Assembly: GCA_003402285.1 (NCBI GenBank)
Contig: QFXG01000025.1
Coordinates: 1 to 64,000, forward strand
DNA length: 64,000 nucleotides
From: Candidatus Nitrotoga sp. SPKER
GTDB taxonomy: Bacteria; Pseudomonadota; Gammaproteobacteria; Burkholderiales; Gallionellaceae
Reading direction: 5' to 3'
The notes beneath the pieces are model-generated. The model was not told the DNA's origin. It searched no databases and worked only from the letters and a program-made list of their open reading frames with translations. Both the position numbers and the translations under genes were made by a program. Below, piece by piece: positions 1 to 9,754 of this stretch (positions within the stretch are counted from its first letter, which is position 1; every line of letters starts with the position of its first letter).

Positions 1-39
1 TCTCCTTCGCAGTTTGGTCGCTACGAAAGAGACAATTAA
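1..39 (+). CDS. C-terminal end of an unidentified gene (partial)
   Basis: Frame 1 reads SPSQFGRYERDN and then a TAA stop at 37-39. It is open to the left edge and lies on the same strand as the next gene, 111 bp upstream of it. Only 12 residues are visible, so the product cannot be named and the reading could be chance. Confidence 0.3.
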   Translation, partial: SPSQFGRYERDN

Positions 40-150
40 CCTGCCTTGCATGTGCTGTTTTAGAGCAGACAATACGCGCTACTTTATTGAAATGCAACGG
101 GGTTTTGAGGGGAGACCTCAGAGTCTGACCATTTTGCACCGAGAACAACG

Positions 151-1467
151 ATGAAAAATCTACTGATCCTGCATCTGGAAAGCATCTCCCAACTGACACT
201 GGCGATACATCGGCAACACTTCCCGAACCTTGACCGCCTGCTCAGCGAGTCGCTGCGCTATGAGAACTATTTTTCTTCCGCGACCTCGACCCGGATGGTT
301 CAAACTCATCTCTTCCACGGCAACGACTTCGAGCTGGATCAATTCGCCACATACAGTGATGCCGTGGCAGCAGGCAACTGCGAACATCTGTTCGCCATCC
401 TCAAAGCGCATGGCTACCGCCCTGGCTTGGCCTGCCTAAACATGTACCACAATCAAGTTCCCGCGAAATTCAGCGTTTGGCCAAGGTCGATCTCGACCCC
501 GTTTTGTTCAGCCGACCCGGAGGCGGTGATGGCTGAACTGGATCGCATGATTGACGAACGGCCGTTTGCGGTTTTTTTCTGGAATCTGATCACCCATATT
601 GAACATAGCGGAGTCTATGCCCACCAAGCCAGCAGTTTGACCCATCGGCTTCAGAATGCCTACCGGAAGGCTGATGAAATGATCGGCGAACTGCTTCAAA
701 GGTTGCAGGACAAGGGAGCCCTGGCGGACACCCTGATCGTTGTGTATGGCGATCATGGCGACGATTTCTGGGGCCATGGCTTCAAGGGAGGTATGGTGCA
801 TGGACTCGAACCCTACGCGAACATGGTCTGGACACCGTTAGCGATCTGGTCTGGCGGCAACAACGGAGGGATAGACAACCGCCTGGCCAGCACCATCGAC
901 ATCCGCGCCACCTGCCTTGACATGCTGGGAATCGAGCACCACGATCATTTTCCATTTGCTGGCAAAAGCCTGCTGACAAACGGACAATCGCATATCTATT
1001 CGCAGAATTTCATGGCCAATCAGCCAGACAGCCCGCAACTGAACATTGCGCGGGCGATCGCCGTGTACAACGACACCTATTGCCTGCTGGTCAGCTCCCG
1101 CGGCCTGGAAATGTTCGCCTATCGCCTCGACCCGATGAACCGATGTAATTTGCTGCACTTCCATGAGCTCACACCCGATGGCGGCCTGCGCTTGCTGGAA
1201 ATCCCGGGGGCCAGATCACACTACCTGAGTGCCATTCCTGAAGGCGAAGCCATCAGCAACAGCATCAGCCGCAACTTCACTGAATTACGCGGCAAGTTGT
1301 CCGAGCGTATCATCGCCAAACGCACCTATCTGAATGAAAAACTGCCCGGTGGCCAGATTTCGACCTGGCCGCCGGATATCCTGAGTCGGATCGAAAAGAC
1401 GGGATGGAATGTATTTTTCAATGTGCAAACATCGGCACCTACGCGCCCCAGCTACCGGTTATATTGA
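151..1467 (+). CDS. Alkaline-phosphatase/sulfatase-fold hydrolase or phosphotransferase
   Basis: The 438-residue protein has the alkaline phosphatase superfamily layout. A first strand (KNLLILHLES) carries the N-terminal metal-ligand region, SSATSTRM sits near residue 45 where the nucleophile is expected, and the metal-binding YGDHGDDFWGHG follows near residue 200. No Cys-x-Pro-x-Arg sulfatase signature is visible. A Ser or Thr nucleophile suggests a phospho-group transferase or phosphodiesterase rather than a formylglycine sulfatase. There is no signal peptide or membrane anchor, so it may act in the cytoplasm. The neighbouring cytidylyltransferase (1659-2147, opposite strand) hints at glycerol-phosphate or other envelope-polymer metabolism, but that link is inference. 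Confidence 0.7.
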   Translation: MKNLLILHLESISQLTLAIHRQHFPNLDRLLSESLRYENYFSSATSTRMVQTHLFHGNDFELDQFATYSDAVAAGNCEHLFAILKAHGYRPGLACLNMYHNQVPAKFSVWPRSISTPFCSADPEAVMAELDRMIDERPFAVFFWNLITHIEHSGVYAHQASSLTHRLQNAYRKADEMIGELLQRLQDKGALADTLIVVYGDHGDDFWGHGFKGGMVHGLEPYANMVWTPLAIWSGGNNGGIDNRLASTIDIRATCLDMLGIEHHDHFPFAGKSLLTNGQSHIYSQNFMANQPDSPQLNIARAIAVYNDTYCLLVSSRGLEMFAYRLDPMNRCNLLHFHELTPDGGLRLLEIPGARSHYLSAIPEGEAISNSISRNFTELRGKLSERIIAKRTYLNEKLPGGQISTWPPDILSRIEKTGWNVFFNVQTSAPTRPSYRLY

Positions 1468-1658
1468 AATATCAGGCCATGCATTATTGGGCCTGCTCTC
1501 CCATGAAGATCAAGGATCTACCTACAGTAGCGACATACGATCAAAACTTGGGCAGGAAGCCCATGAACCTTCAGAATAAGGCGGCTGGCCTTAGACATCT
1601 ATCGCTGCTGCTATCTCCGCACTGAAACCTTGAAGGCCAGCGGACACAATTCTTCCGG

Positions 1659-2147
1659 TTACCGATCGTCTTTACGCGCGATTTGCTCGTCGAAAGGCTC
1701 AACGATGGCTGTAATCGGATCCGATGCCTTCCTGAGATCGCTGATGTGGGTGCGGTTCAATACTTCGAGCAATTTCTTAATTTTGGTGCTCGATATGTTC
1801 TCGGTCCGTGGCAGATATATCACCTCGCAATGGCTCCTAAGATCGTCGAATCGTCCCTCCCAGTCGTTGCCCATGCCAAAGATCGAAACGCCGTAGCGAC
1901 GGATGTCGTTCGCCTTCTGTTCCCCGTTCTGCATGGAGATAGCCAGGTCGACACACTTCAGGTTACGGATAATCTGTATGCGATCTTCAAAGCAAAAAAT
2001 GGTTTGCTTGCCCCTGAATACATTGAATTCGTCGGTGGTGACGCCGACGAAGAGTTCGTCTCCCAGAGCCTTCAGACGGTTCAAGAGGCTGAGATGACCC
2101 GTGTGGAACAGATCGAAAGTGCCATAAGTCAGGACTACTTTTTTCAT
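1659..2147 (-). CDS. Glycerol-3-phosphate cytidylyltransferase-like protein (TagD family)
   Basis: This small nucleotidyltransferase carries the HxGH motif (TFDLFHTGHLSLL) at its N-terminus and an SSTKIK segment near residue 120, which corresponds to the RTxGISTT region of the family. Such enzymes transfer CMP (or AMP) from a nucleoside triphosphate to an alcohol phosphate. The family's typical substrate is glycerol-3-phosphate, giving CDP-glycerol. I start at the internal ATG of MKKVVLTYGTFD, because the five upstream residues do not belong to the fold. The C-terminal ~35 residues extend beyond the usual ~130. Substrate is not decidable from sequence alone. Confidence 0.8.
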   Translation of the reverse strand: MKKVVLTYGTFDLFHTGHLSLLNRLKALGDELFVGVTTDEFNVFRGKQTIFCFEDRIQIIRNLKCVDLAISMQNGEQKANDIRRYGVSIFGMGNDWEGRFDDLRSHCEVIYLPRTENISSTKIKKLLEVLNRTHISDLRKASDPITAIVEPFDEQIARKDDR

Positions 2148-2188
2148 GCACAATAAATCCAATAAGGTATGTAACTAATCAAGTAAGT

Positions 2189-3544
2189 TTACTGCCCCGC
2201 CACCATCATATTTTCAACCAGAATAGAACCACACTGCCGTGACCCTTGCACCAGCACATCATTACCCACCGCCGCAATATGCGTGTACATATCCTTCAAG
2301 TTACCCGCGATGGTGATTTCTTCTACCGGATATTGAATTTCTCCATTCTCCACCCAGAAGCCCGCCGCACCGCGCGAATAGTCTCCGGTGATGTGATTTA
2401 CACCTTGTCCGAGCAATTCGGTAACCAGCAGGCCACGTCCCATTTTCTTGAGCAGACCGTTAAAATCCAGTTCGCCAGGGCGCAGGATGAGGTTGTGATT
2501 ACCGCCTGCATTACCGGTCGTTTTCATGCCAAGTTTGCGCGCGGAATAGGTGCCGAGAAAATAGCCTTGCAGTACGCCATCCTGAACGATGGTGCGACGC
2601 TGGGTTTTCACGCCTTCGCCATCAAACGGGCTGCTCGCCAAACCACGGGGAGTGTCGGGTATGTCATCAATGCAGATGTTGGATGAAAATACAGGCTTGC
2701 CCATGTAGTCGAGCAGAAAGGAAGATTTTCGATACAGACTGCCGCCGCTCACTGCGCCAACAAAATGGCCGAGCAAGCTGGCGGCTATCGGTGCCTCAAA
2801 CAGCACCGGCACTTGCATGGTGTCGAGCTTACGGGCATTGAGCCGTCGCACGGCGCGTTCTGCCGCGATTTGACCGACCTTTTCTGCTGTCAGCAAATCA
2901 CTTGCGGCACGCGCTTCGCTATACCAATAATCGCGCTGCATGGCGTCGTCCTTGCCGGCAATTACAGCGCAGCTAATGCCATGGCGCGAGGTGGGATAAC
3001 CGCTGATAAAGCCCAAGCTGTTGGCGTACACAAATTGGGATTCAAGCACGTTTACCGTGGCACCTTCCGAATTATCGATGCGCTCATCGGTATCAAATGC
3101 AGCTTGCTCACAGGTCTTCGCCAGCGCAATGGCACCGTCCACGTCCAGTAACCAGGGGTGATACAGGTCGAAATCGGGGAACTCGGTGGCCAGCATCTCT
3201 TTTTCAGGCAGCCCGGCGCAATCGTCGCTGGCGGTGTGGCGAGCAATGGAAAGGGCGGCGTCCACGGTGTCGCGTACCGCCTGCGGCGAAAAATCAGAAG
3301 TATTGGCGTTGCCGCGCCGTTGATCAATGTAAACGGTAATACCCAGACCTTTGTCACGGTTGTATTCTATGGTTTCCACCTCACCATGACGGACCGTGAC
3401 GGCTTGTCCAAAGCCATCCGACACTTCCGCCGCAGAGGCGGTTGCGCCTTGGCGAGTGGCATATTCAAGCATGTCCCGCGCAATCTGGTGAAGAGTATCA
3501 GCGGAATGGGAAAAACGATGTTCGGATGGGGTAATGTCATTCAT
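2189..3544 (-). CDS. pmbA: PmbA/TldE metalloprotease subunit
   Basis: The ~451-residue protein matches the PmbA/TldE family over its length: N-terminal domain with DGFGQAVTVRHGEVETIEY, a central VPVLFEAPIAASLLGHF segment, and C-terminal GAAGFWVENGEIQYPVEEITIAGNL. TldE is the non-metal-binding partner of TldD in a protease that processes small peptides and antitoxins. tldD is not in the window. I take MNDITPSEH as the start; an in-frame upstream methionine at 3577 lengthens it by 11 residues. It is divergent from darP/yjgA with about 60 bp between them. Confidence 0.93.
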   Translation of the reverse strand: MNDITPSEHRFSHSADTLHQIARDMLEYATRQGATASAAEVSDGFGQAVTVRHGEVETIEYNRDKGLGITVYIDQRRGNANTSDFSPQAVRDTVDAALSIARHTASDDCAGLPEKEMLATEFPDFDLYHPWLLDVDGAIALAKTCEQAAFDTDERIDNSEGATVNVLESQFVYANSLGFISGYPTSRHGISCAVIAGKDDAMQRDYWYSEARAASDLLTAEKVGQIAAERAVRRLNARKLDTMQVPVLFEAPIAASLLGHFVGAVSGGSLYRKSSFLLDYMGKPVFSSNICIDDIPDTPRGLASSPFDGEGVKTQRRTIVQDGVLQGYFLGTYSARKLGMKTTGNAGGNHNLILRPGELDFNGLLKKMGRGLLVTELLGQGVNHITGDYSRGAAGFWVENGEIQYPVEEITIAGNLKDMYTHIAAVGNDVLVQGSRQCGSILVENMMVAGQ

Positions 3545-3605
3545 AAGGTAAACGCTTTTATGGGAAAGCGTTATCATAACAATATCTATTTATAATTTCG
3601 CACCT

Positions 3606-4136
3606 ATGCACCACTACAACGACAATCCCGAAGAATTAAATTTGCCACCCAGCAAAACCAAGATCAAGCAGCAGATGCATGATCTACAGGATATCGGTGA
3701 GCAATTGGCTGAACTGAGTATCGACAAACTTAAACAGATGAATTTGCCGGAGAACTTGTTTGATGCCCTTCGCGAGATGAAGCGCATCAACAAATTTGGC
3801 GCGCAACGGCGACAAATGCAATACATTGGCAGATTGATGCGCGACGTTGAAACCGCGCCCATCATCGCCAAGCTGGAAGCATGGAGTGGCAAATCGCATC
3901 AGCATATTGCTTGGCTGCACCAACTGGAACGGTGGCGAGATCGTCTGCTGGAAAATGACGCGGCGCTGACCGAGTTGCTCGCGGAGCACCCCGAAGCCGA
4001 TGCACAAAGGTTGCGGACGCTGGTTCGAAATGCAATCAAGGAAAAAGAACTGGCAAAACCACCGAAAAACTATCGCGAAATTTTTCAGGTGCTGCGCGAA
4101 ATTTTGCCGGAGCAGATTTCTACAACACCCGAATAA
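3606..4136 (+). CDS. darP: Ribosome-associated protein DarP/YjgA (DUF615)
   Basis: This is a 176-residue, all-helical, charged protein of the YjgA family. Recognisable segments are PSKTKIKQQMHDLQDIGEQL at the N-terminus, FGAQRRQMQYIGRLMRD near residue 78 and the C-terminal KNYREIFQVLREIL. In E. coli the protein acts late in 50S ribosomal subunit assembly. It is divergent from pmbA, which is a common neighbour pair in proteobacteria. Length fits the family. Confidence 0.92.
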   Translation: MHHYNDNPEELNLPPSKTKIKQQMHDLQDIGEQLAELSIDKLKQMNLPENLFDALREMKRINKFGAQRRQMQYIGRLMRDVETAPIIAKLEAWSGKSHQHIAWLHQLERWRDRLLENDAALTELLAEHPEADAQRLRTLVRNAIKEKELAKPPKNYREIFQVLREILPEQISTTPE

Positions 4137-4163
4137 ATTTATCCAATAATTCAGGCATGTAAC

Positions 4164-4847
4164 ATGCAAACCATGAATAGTGTTCTACCTCATATCACTC
4201 TTGAAACAGGAAAGTCTCCCCAACACAGCATCATCTGGCTGCATGGCTTGGGCGCGGATGGCGAGGATTTTGTTTCGATTGCAGAAGAAATAAACCTGCC
4301 AGTAACGATACGCTATCTGTTTCCACATGCACCCAAACAGCCAGTTACCATCAACGGCGGTGCCATCATGCGCGCATGGTATGACATCATGGTTTCTAAT
4401 ATGGTTGTGCAACAAGATGCAAAGGGTATTCGTACTTCACAAGCGGCTATTGAAATGCTGATTGCACAGGAAAAGCAACGTGGGATTGCTACAGATAATA
4501 TTTTTCTCGCGGGCTTCTCACAAGGCGGGGCCATTGCGCTGCATACCGGTTTGCGCCATACTTCACGCCTGGGCGGCATTCTTGCCCTGTCTACCTACCT
4601 TCCGCTGGCCGAAACATTGCCGAATGAGACCAGCGCAGCGGCTCTCCATACCCCCATCTTCATGGCACACGGACAGAATGACACTATAGTGACTTATGAG
4701 CGAGGGAAAGCCTCGGCGGATGAATTAAGAAAACGGGGCTATCAAGTCGAATGGCATGAATATGGCATGCCACACTCGGTATGCGCGGAAGAAGTGTACG
4801 ATATCCAGACTTGGCTAACACACCAATTAAATACAAAATCTCTTTAA
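4164..4847 (+). CDS. Carboxylesterase/phospholipase, alpha/beta hydrolase
   Basis: The 227-residue protein has the compact alpha/beta hydrolase fold of the carboxylesterase/acyl-protein-thioesterase type. It shows WLHGLGADGEDF at the oxyanion region (about residue 26), the nucleophile elbow GFSQGG near residue 117, an Asp in HGQNDTIV near 172 and His in MPHSV near 205. No signal peptide is seen, so it is cytoplasmic. It hydrolyses carboxyl esters; the natural substrate is unknown. It starts 27 bp after darP and is probably co-transcribed. Confidence 0.88.
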   Translation: MQTMNSVLPHITLETGKSPQHSIIWLHGLGADGEDFVSIAEEINLPVTIRYLFPHAPKQPVTINGGAIMRAWYDIMVSNMVVQQDAKGIRTSQAAIEMLIAQEKQRGIATDNIFLAGFSQGGAIALHTGLRHTSRLGGILALSTYLPLAETLPNETSAAALHTPIFMAHGQNDTIVTYERGKASADELRKRGYQVEWHEYGMPHSVCAEEVYDIQTWLTHQLNTKSL

Positions 4848-4919
4848 CCTTGATTTATAAGCATCTGCCAGGCAGTTCGCCTGCCTACACCATTTTTCGC
4901 TGCTGGCTCGTTACAGAAG

Positions 4920-5618
4920 ATGATCACGTGGTTGAATAATAATGCGCCCTTTCCGCCGGTAGAACAGGCATTGATCAAGCCCAATGGCTTGCTGGCGGCG
5001 GGGGGGAGCTTGTCGACACACCGTCTGCTGGACGCCTATCGGCAAGGCATCTTCCCTTGGTTCAACACTGGCGAACCCATACTCTGGTGGAGCCCCAATC
5101 CACGCATGGTGCTGATTCCTGAGGAATTCAAAATTTCCCGGTCGCTACGTAAAACCTTACGCGATAAGCGCTATGAAGTTCGTACCGATAGCGCTTTCAA
5201 ACAAGTCATGCATGCATGCGCCACGCCACGCCACGAGCAGGCGGGAACATGGATACATGAAGACATGATTACCGCTTATACCGAGCTGCATCAGATGGGC
5301 GTGGCGCACTCGGTAGAGACCTGGATGAATGGCAATCTGGTGGGTGGGCTGTATGGCATCAGTATTGGGCATATGTTCTACGGCGAATCGATGTTCAGCC
5401 GCGCCACCGATGCATCCAAGATTGCGCTTGCCCATCTCACCGCACAATTGCAGCGCTGGGGTTATGGCATGATTGACTGCCAGATGAACACACCGCATCT
5501 TGCCTCGCTCGGCGCCCGCGAAATCCCGCGCGCGGAATTTATGCATCGCTTAAAAGAATTGATACACTGTCCGAACATTCCGCACAAATGGCAGTTCGAC
5601 CATGAACTTGTTGCATGA
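4920..5618 (+). CDS. aat: Leucyl/phenylalanyl-tRNA--protein transferase
   Basis: Aat transfers Leu or Phe from aminoacyl-tRNA to N-terminal Arg or Lys of proteins, making N-degrons for ClpS/ClpAP. The 232-residue length is typical. Family hallmarks are [26 protein letters not shown] and [19 protein letters not shown], all visible in order. The C-terminus overlaps the start of the arginyl-transferase-like gene by 17 bp, so the two N-end-rule transferases form one translationally linked unit. Confidence 0.96.
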   Translation: MITWLNNNAPFPPVEQALIKPNGLLAAGGSLSTHRLLDAYRQGIFPWFNTGEPILWWSPNPRMVLIPEEFKISRSLRKTLRDKRYEVRTDSAFKQVMHACATPRHEQAGTWIHEDMITAYTELHQMGVAHSVETWMNGNLVGGLYGISIGHMFYGESMFSRATDASKIALAHLTAQLQRWGYGMIDCQMNTPHLASLGAREIPRAEFMHRLKELIHCPNIPHKWQFDHELVA

Positions 5619-6336
5619 CATTCCGCTGTCTGCGCTACAGCTATACCTTACAGCCCCCTATTCGTGCAGTTATCTGCCAGATCAACTGGCACGTTCGCAA
5701 GTTGCCACGCCCAGCTTTCTGATCACCCCGGCTGCGTATTCAGAACTGGTACAACGCGGCTTCCGCCGGAGTGGGACAGTTACCTATCGACCGCGCTGCG
5801 ATGCCTGCCAAGCCTGTATTCCGGTGCGTGTGGAAGTCGCATCGTTTGCACCCAGCCGTACTCAACGCCGCTCCAGACAGCGTCATATCCACCTGGAGAC
5901 TTCGTTACATGCATTAAAAGACAACGAAGAATACTTTGTTTTGTATCAGCGTTATCAAATGAAACGGCATCCAGATGGCGGCATGAAAAATGATAGCCGA
6001 GACCAATACCGCAACTTTTTACTGCAAAGTCATGTTGATTCCCTACTGGTGGAGTTCCGCGAAAATGAAGTGCTGCGTATGGTAAGTATCATCGATATTC
6101 TGGATGATGGACTATCTTCGGTTTATACGTTTTATGAACCAAATGTCGCGCAAGCCAGCTTTGGCACCTACAACGTTTTGTGGCAGATCGAGCTGTGCCG
6201 GAAGTTGCAACTGGACTACTTGTATCTGGGTTATTGGATAGAGAAGAGCAACAAAATGGCGTACAAAGCCAATTTTCGTCCGCTGCAAGGACTGATCCAA
6301 GGCAAGTGGCAAGCGCTCCCCATTCACAGGTCATAA
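5602..6336 (+). CDS. bpt: Aspartate/glutamate leucyltransferase (Bpt, arginyl-tRNA-transferase family)
   Basis: The 244-residue protein belongs to the ATE/Bpt family. It has an N-terminal segment with [15 protein letters not shown], the Cys motif [12 protein letters not shown] near residue 70 and a C-terminal [19 protein letters not shown]. Bacterial members add leucine to N-terminal Asp or Glu and so complement Aat in the N-degron pathway. The start codon lies inside aat, and pyrD follows after one base, indicating a tight operon. Confidence 0.94.
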   Translation: MNLLHDIPLSALQLYLTAPYSCSYLPDQLARSQVATPSFLITPAAYSELVQRGFRRSGTVTYRPRCDACQACIPVRVEVASFAPSRTQRRSRQRHIHLETSLHALKDNEEYFVLYQRYQMKRHPDGGMKNDSRDQYRNFLLQSHVDSLLVEFRENEVLRMVSIIDILDDGLSSVYTFYEPNVAQASFGTYNVLWQIELCRKLQLDYLYLGYWIEKSNKMAYKANFRPLQGLIQGKWQALPIHRS

Positions 6337-6337
6337 C

Positions 6338-7369
6338 ATGTATTCGCTGATCCGGCCACTGCTTTTTTCTTTTAATCCAGAAACCGCTCACCACATTACG
6401 CTTGATGCACTGCAGCTTGCTTTTCGACTTGGCCTGCTACCGCTGTTTGCCAGACATCCGGTAGATAACCCACATAAAGTGATGGGACTGACGTTTCCCA
6501 ACCCGGTCGGGCTGGCCGCAGGATTAGACAAGAACGGCGATCACATTGATGCACTGGCGGCACTGGGCTTTGGTTTTATCGAGATCGGTACCGTCACGCC
6601 CCGTGCCCAGGAAGGTAATCCCAAGCCGCGCTTATTTCGTCTGCCCCAGGCCCAGGCCATCATCAATCGCATGGGGTTCAACAACCACGGCGTGGATGCA
6701 CTCATTAAAAACGTAAAGCGTGCCAATTATCGCGGTATTCTTGGCATCAACATTGGCAAAAATTTTGACACGCCGATTGAGCATGCTGCCACCGATTATC
6801 TGATCGGGTTACGACGTGTATACGCCCACGCCAGCTATATCACCATCAATATTTCTTCACCTAACACCAAGAATTTGCGCCAGTTACAAGGGGGGGATGA
6901 GCTGGATGCACTGCTCACGCAACTTAAAGCAGAGCAGGAAAAATTAGCAGATTTGCACGGCAAATATGTTCCATTGGCATTAAAAATAGCCCCCGATCTT
7001 GATAGCGAACAAATCAACCAGATAGCAACACTTTTGCAACGCCACCGCATTGACGGCGTGATCGCCACCAATACCACGCTGACACGCACAGGCGTCGAAC
7101 ATCTTGCACAGCATACGGAGACGGGCGGATTAAGTGGTGCGCCAGTGTGTAACCGGTCTACTGCCGTTATCCGCGAACTTGCTACCGCATTACAAGACGC
7201 CCTGCCTATTATCGGCGTAGGCGGTATTCTGAACGGAGAAAATGCAGTAGAAAAAATTCAAGCTGGCGCTGCGCTAATACAAGTTTACAGTGGGCTAATT
7301 TATCGCGGTCCTGAATTAATCAATGAATGTGTTAAAGCGATTGGACATTTACAACACCGGGGGAAATAA
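6338..7369 (+). CDS. pyrD: Dihydroorotate dehydrogenase (quinone), class 2
   Basis: PyrD oxidises dihydroorotate to orotate with FMN and membrane quinone, the fourth step of pyrimidine synthesis. The 343 residues include the amphipathic N-terminal membrane-binding helix typical of class 2, then [13 protein letters not shown], the motif [12 protein letters not shown] with the catalytic Ser near residue 175, and [10 protein letters not shown] near the C-terminus for FMN phosphate. It is the last gene of the aat-bpt-pyrD set. Confidence 0.97.
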   Translation: MYSLIRPLLFSFNPETAHHITLDALQLAFRLGLLPLFARHPVDNPHKVMGLTFPNPVGLAAGLDKNGDHIDALAALGFGFIEIGTVTPRAQEGNPKPRLFRLPQAQAIINRMGFNNHGVDALIKNVKRANYRGILGINIGKNFDTPIEHAATDYLIGLRRVYAHASYITINISSPNTKNLRQLQGGDELDALLTQLKAEQEKLADLHGKYVPLALKIAPDLDSEQINQIATLLQRHRIDGVIATNTTLTRTGVEHLAQHTETGGLSGAPVCNRSTAVIRELATALQDALPIIGVGGILNGENAVEKIQAGAALIQVYSGLIYRGPELINECVKAIGHLQHRGK

Positions 7370-7444
7370 GGACAGCGCAACCATTCGCATTCAAGCGCAT
7401 TTCCGTATAATCCTAACTATGCCTTTTATACAATTCCGCACTTC

Positions 7445-9748
7445 ATGACTTCACGCTGGTGGTTTTACCCGGTCATTGCCGGCTTCGCCCTTATCATCAC
7501 ACCGTTGTTATTGCTGATGTTTGCGGCAATGGTGGTATACCCAACGCTGCCTTCGCTTGAAGCATTAACCGACTATAAGCCTAAAATCCCGCTACGTGTC
7601 TATAGCACGGAAGGCGTCCTGATCGGCGAATTCGGCGAGGAACGTCGCGCACTGGTCAAAATTGACGAAGTACCCGATTTGATGAAAAAAGCCGTCCTCG
7701 CCGCGGAAGATGATCGGTTTTATGAGCACGGCGGGGTGGATTACATGGGCGTATTACGCGCAACCTATAACAATTTCACCTCAGGCGGTGCCAAGCAAGG
7801 CGCCAGCACGATCACCATGCAAGTAGCTCGCAATTTTTTCCTGACTAAAGAGAAAAAATTATCGCGCAAATTTAACGAAGTGTTGCTTGCCATCAAGATC
7901 GAACACAATCTGAGCAAGGATGAAATCCTCCAGCTTTATATTAATCATATCTATCTAGGTCAACGGGCCTATGGCTTTGCTGCTGCCGCGCAAGGCTATT
8001 TTGGCAAAAGCCTGGACCAACTCGGCGTGGCTGAGTTCGCCATGCTGGCTGGTTTACCCAAGGCGCCTTCTATTTACAACCCGGTGGTCAATCCCAAGCG
8101 TGCCAAACTGCGCCAAACATACGTACTGCGCCGCATGCATGAGCTGGGTTTCATTACCATCCAGCAACAAGAAACAGCACTGCATCAATCTCTGATGGTA
8201 AAACGCAGCTATCAGGAATTTTCAGGTAAAGCTGATTATCTGGCAGAAATGGTTAGACAAGAGGTATTCAAACGCTATCAGGATGACACCTACACGCAAG
8301 GTATTAAGGTCTATACAACTATCCGTCAACAAGATCAGGCAACAGCCTATGAAGCGCTACGCAAAGGTGTGCTGGAATATGACCGACGCCATGGTTACCG
8401 CGGCCCGGAAGGCTATATCGATTTACAAAAAGGAAGCTCTGAGGAAGAGTTGGAAGAAGCGCTACAGGATATTGCGGATAGTGATGACATGATACCCGCC
8501 GTAGTACTTGAAGCAAATGCCAAAGGCATCCGTGCTTACAGCAAGGGCGGCGCCATTGCCAAAATTAACGCGGAAGGCCTTAAATTTGTCCAGCCCTATA
8601 TGAACAACAAGACTGCACTGAATCGACGCTTACGTGCTGGCTCCCTAATCCACGTGCAGAAGGACGAGAAAAATATTTGGAAAATTGTCCAATTACCGCA
8701 AGTGGAAGCTGCTTTCGTTTCGGCCAGTCCGCGCAATGGTGCGATCTACGCTCTGGTCGGTGGCTTTGACTTCAATCGCAACCAATTTAACCATGTCACT
8801 CAGGCTTGGCGGCAACCCGGCTCCAGTTTCAAACCATTCATTTATTCCGCCGCATTGGAAAAAGGTCTGACCCCCGCCACCGTTATTGACGATGCACCCT
8901 TAATGATTGACGCGACAGCGACAGGCAGCGAAGCCTGGGAGCCGAAAAATTACGATGGAACATTTGAAGGCCCTATGCGTATGCGGCAAGCACTCATCAA
9001 ATCCAAAAATATGGTCTCTATTCGCATCCTGCAAACGATTACACCGCAATATGCACAAGACTACATCACCAAATTTGGTTTTGACGCAGCCAAGCACCCA
9101 CCTTACCTCACTATGGCATTAGGTGCCGGTTCGGTCACGCCGATGCAAATGTTGACGGGTTACTCTGTCTTCGCCAATGGCGGCTTCCGCATCGCCCCCT
9201 ATTTTATTCAGCGCATCGAAGACAGTAATGGCAAAGTGCTACATCAAGCCGCACCCGTTGTGGCCGGAGAAAACGCCCAACAAGTTATAGATGTGCGTAA
9301 TGCTTACACCATGGTAAGCATGATGCAAGGCGTGGTACAGCACGGCACTGCCTTCCGCGCCATGCAACTGGGTCGCCATGATTTAGCGGGCAAGACCGGC
9401 ACAACCAACGATTCAATGGACGCCTGGTTCAGCGGCTTTCACCCCACGGTAGTGGGAATTACCTGGATCGGTTTCGACAACCCGCGCAGTCTGGGCGAAA
9501 GGGAAACCGGCGGCGGAGCGGCATTACCCATTTGGATGGACTACATGGGAAAAATACTTAAAAAAGTGCCTGAAGTCACCTATACCATGCCAGAAAATAT
9601 GGTGGCTGCACGCATTAACAACGAGGGACTGCGAGATGAAGCGGGTGATTTGGTGGAATATTTTTATACAGAAAACTTACCACCAGAGAAACCCGTCCCG
9701 CCACCGGAAAAGTCACTTATTGAAACCATCATCGATCACGTATTTTAA
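7445..9748 (+). CDS. mrcA: Penicillin-binding protein 1A
   Basis: This bifunctional class A peptidoglycan synthase has 767 residues. One N-terminal transmembrane helix (about residues 8-32) is followed by a GT51 glycosyltransferase domain with EDDRFYEHGG (about residue 92) and STITMQVARNFF. An OB-like region precedes the transpeptidase domain with the S-x-x-K motif SSFKPF near residue 460, SKNMVS (SxN) near 520 and KTGTT near 650. Length is near that of other betaproteobacterial PBP1A proteins. Confidence 0.97.
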   Translation: MTSRWWFYPVIAGFALIITPLLLLMFAAMVVYPTLPSLEALTDYKPKIPLRVYSTEGVLIGEFGEERRALVKIDEVPDLMKKAVLAAEDDRFYEHGGVDYMGVLRATYNNFTSGGAKQGASTITMQVARNFFLTKEKKLSRKFNEVLLAIKIEHNLSKDEILQLYINHIYLGQRAYGFAAAAQGYFGKSLDQLGVAEFAMLAGLPKAPSIYNPVVNPKRAKLRQTYVLRRMHELGFITIQQQETALHQSLMVKRSYQEFSGKADYLAEMVRQEVFKRYQDDTYTQGIKVYTTIRQQDQATAYEALRKGVLEYDRRHGYRGPEGYIDLQKGSSEEELEEALQDIADSDDMIPAVVLEANAKGIRAYSKGGAIAKINAEGLKFVQPYMNNKTALNRRLRAGSLIHVQKDEKNIWKIVQLPQVEAAFVSASPRNGAIYALVGGFDFNRNQFNHVTQAWRQPGSSFKPFIYSAALEKGLTPATVIDDAPLMIDATATGSEAWEPKNYDGTFEGPMRMRQALIKSKNMVSIRILQTITPQYAQDYITKFGFDAAKHPPYLTMALGAGSVTPMQMLTGYSVFANGGFRIAPYFIQRIEDSNGKVLHQAAPVVAGENAQQVIDVRNAYTMVSMMQGVVQHGTAFRAMQLGRHDLAGKTGTTNDSMDAWFSGFHPTVVGITWIGFDNPRSLGERETGGGAALPIWMDYMGKILKKVPEVTYTMPENMVAARINNEGLRDEAGDLVEYFYTENLPPEKPVPPPEKSLIETIIDHVF

Positions 9749-9754
9749 TTTGAC

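Noticed and set aside
1683..2156. Long open frame on the plus strand antisense to the TagD-like gene
   Set aside because: It mirrors the real gene on the other strand, has no ribosome-binding site and no recognisable motif.
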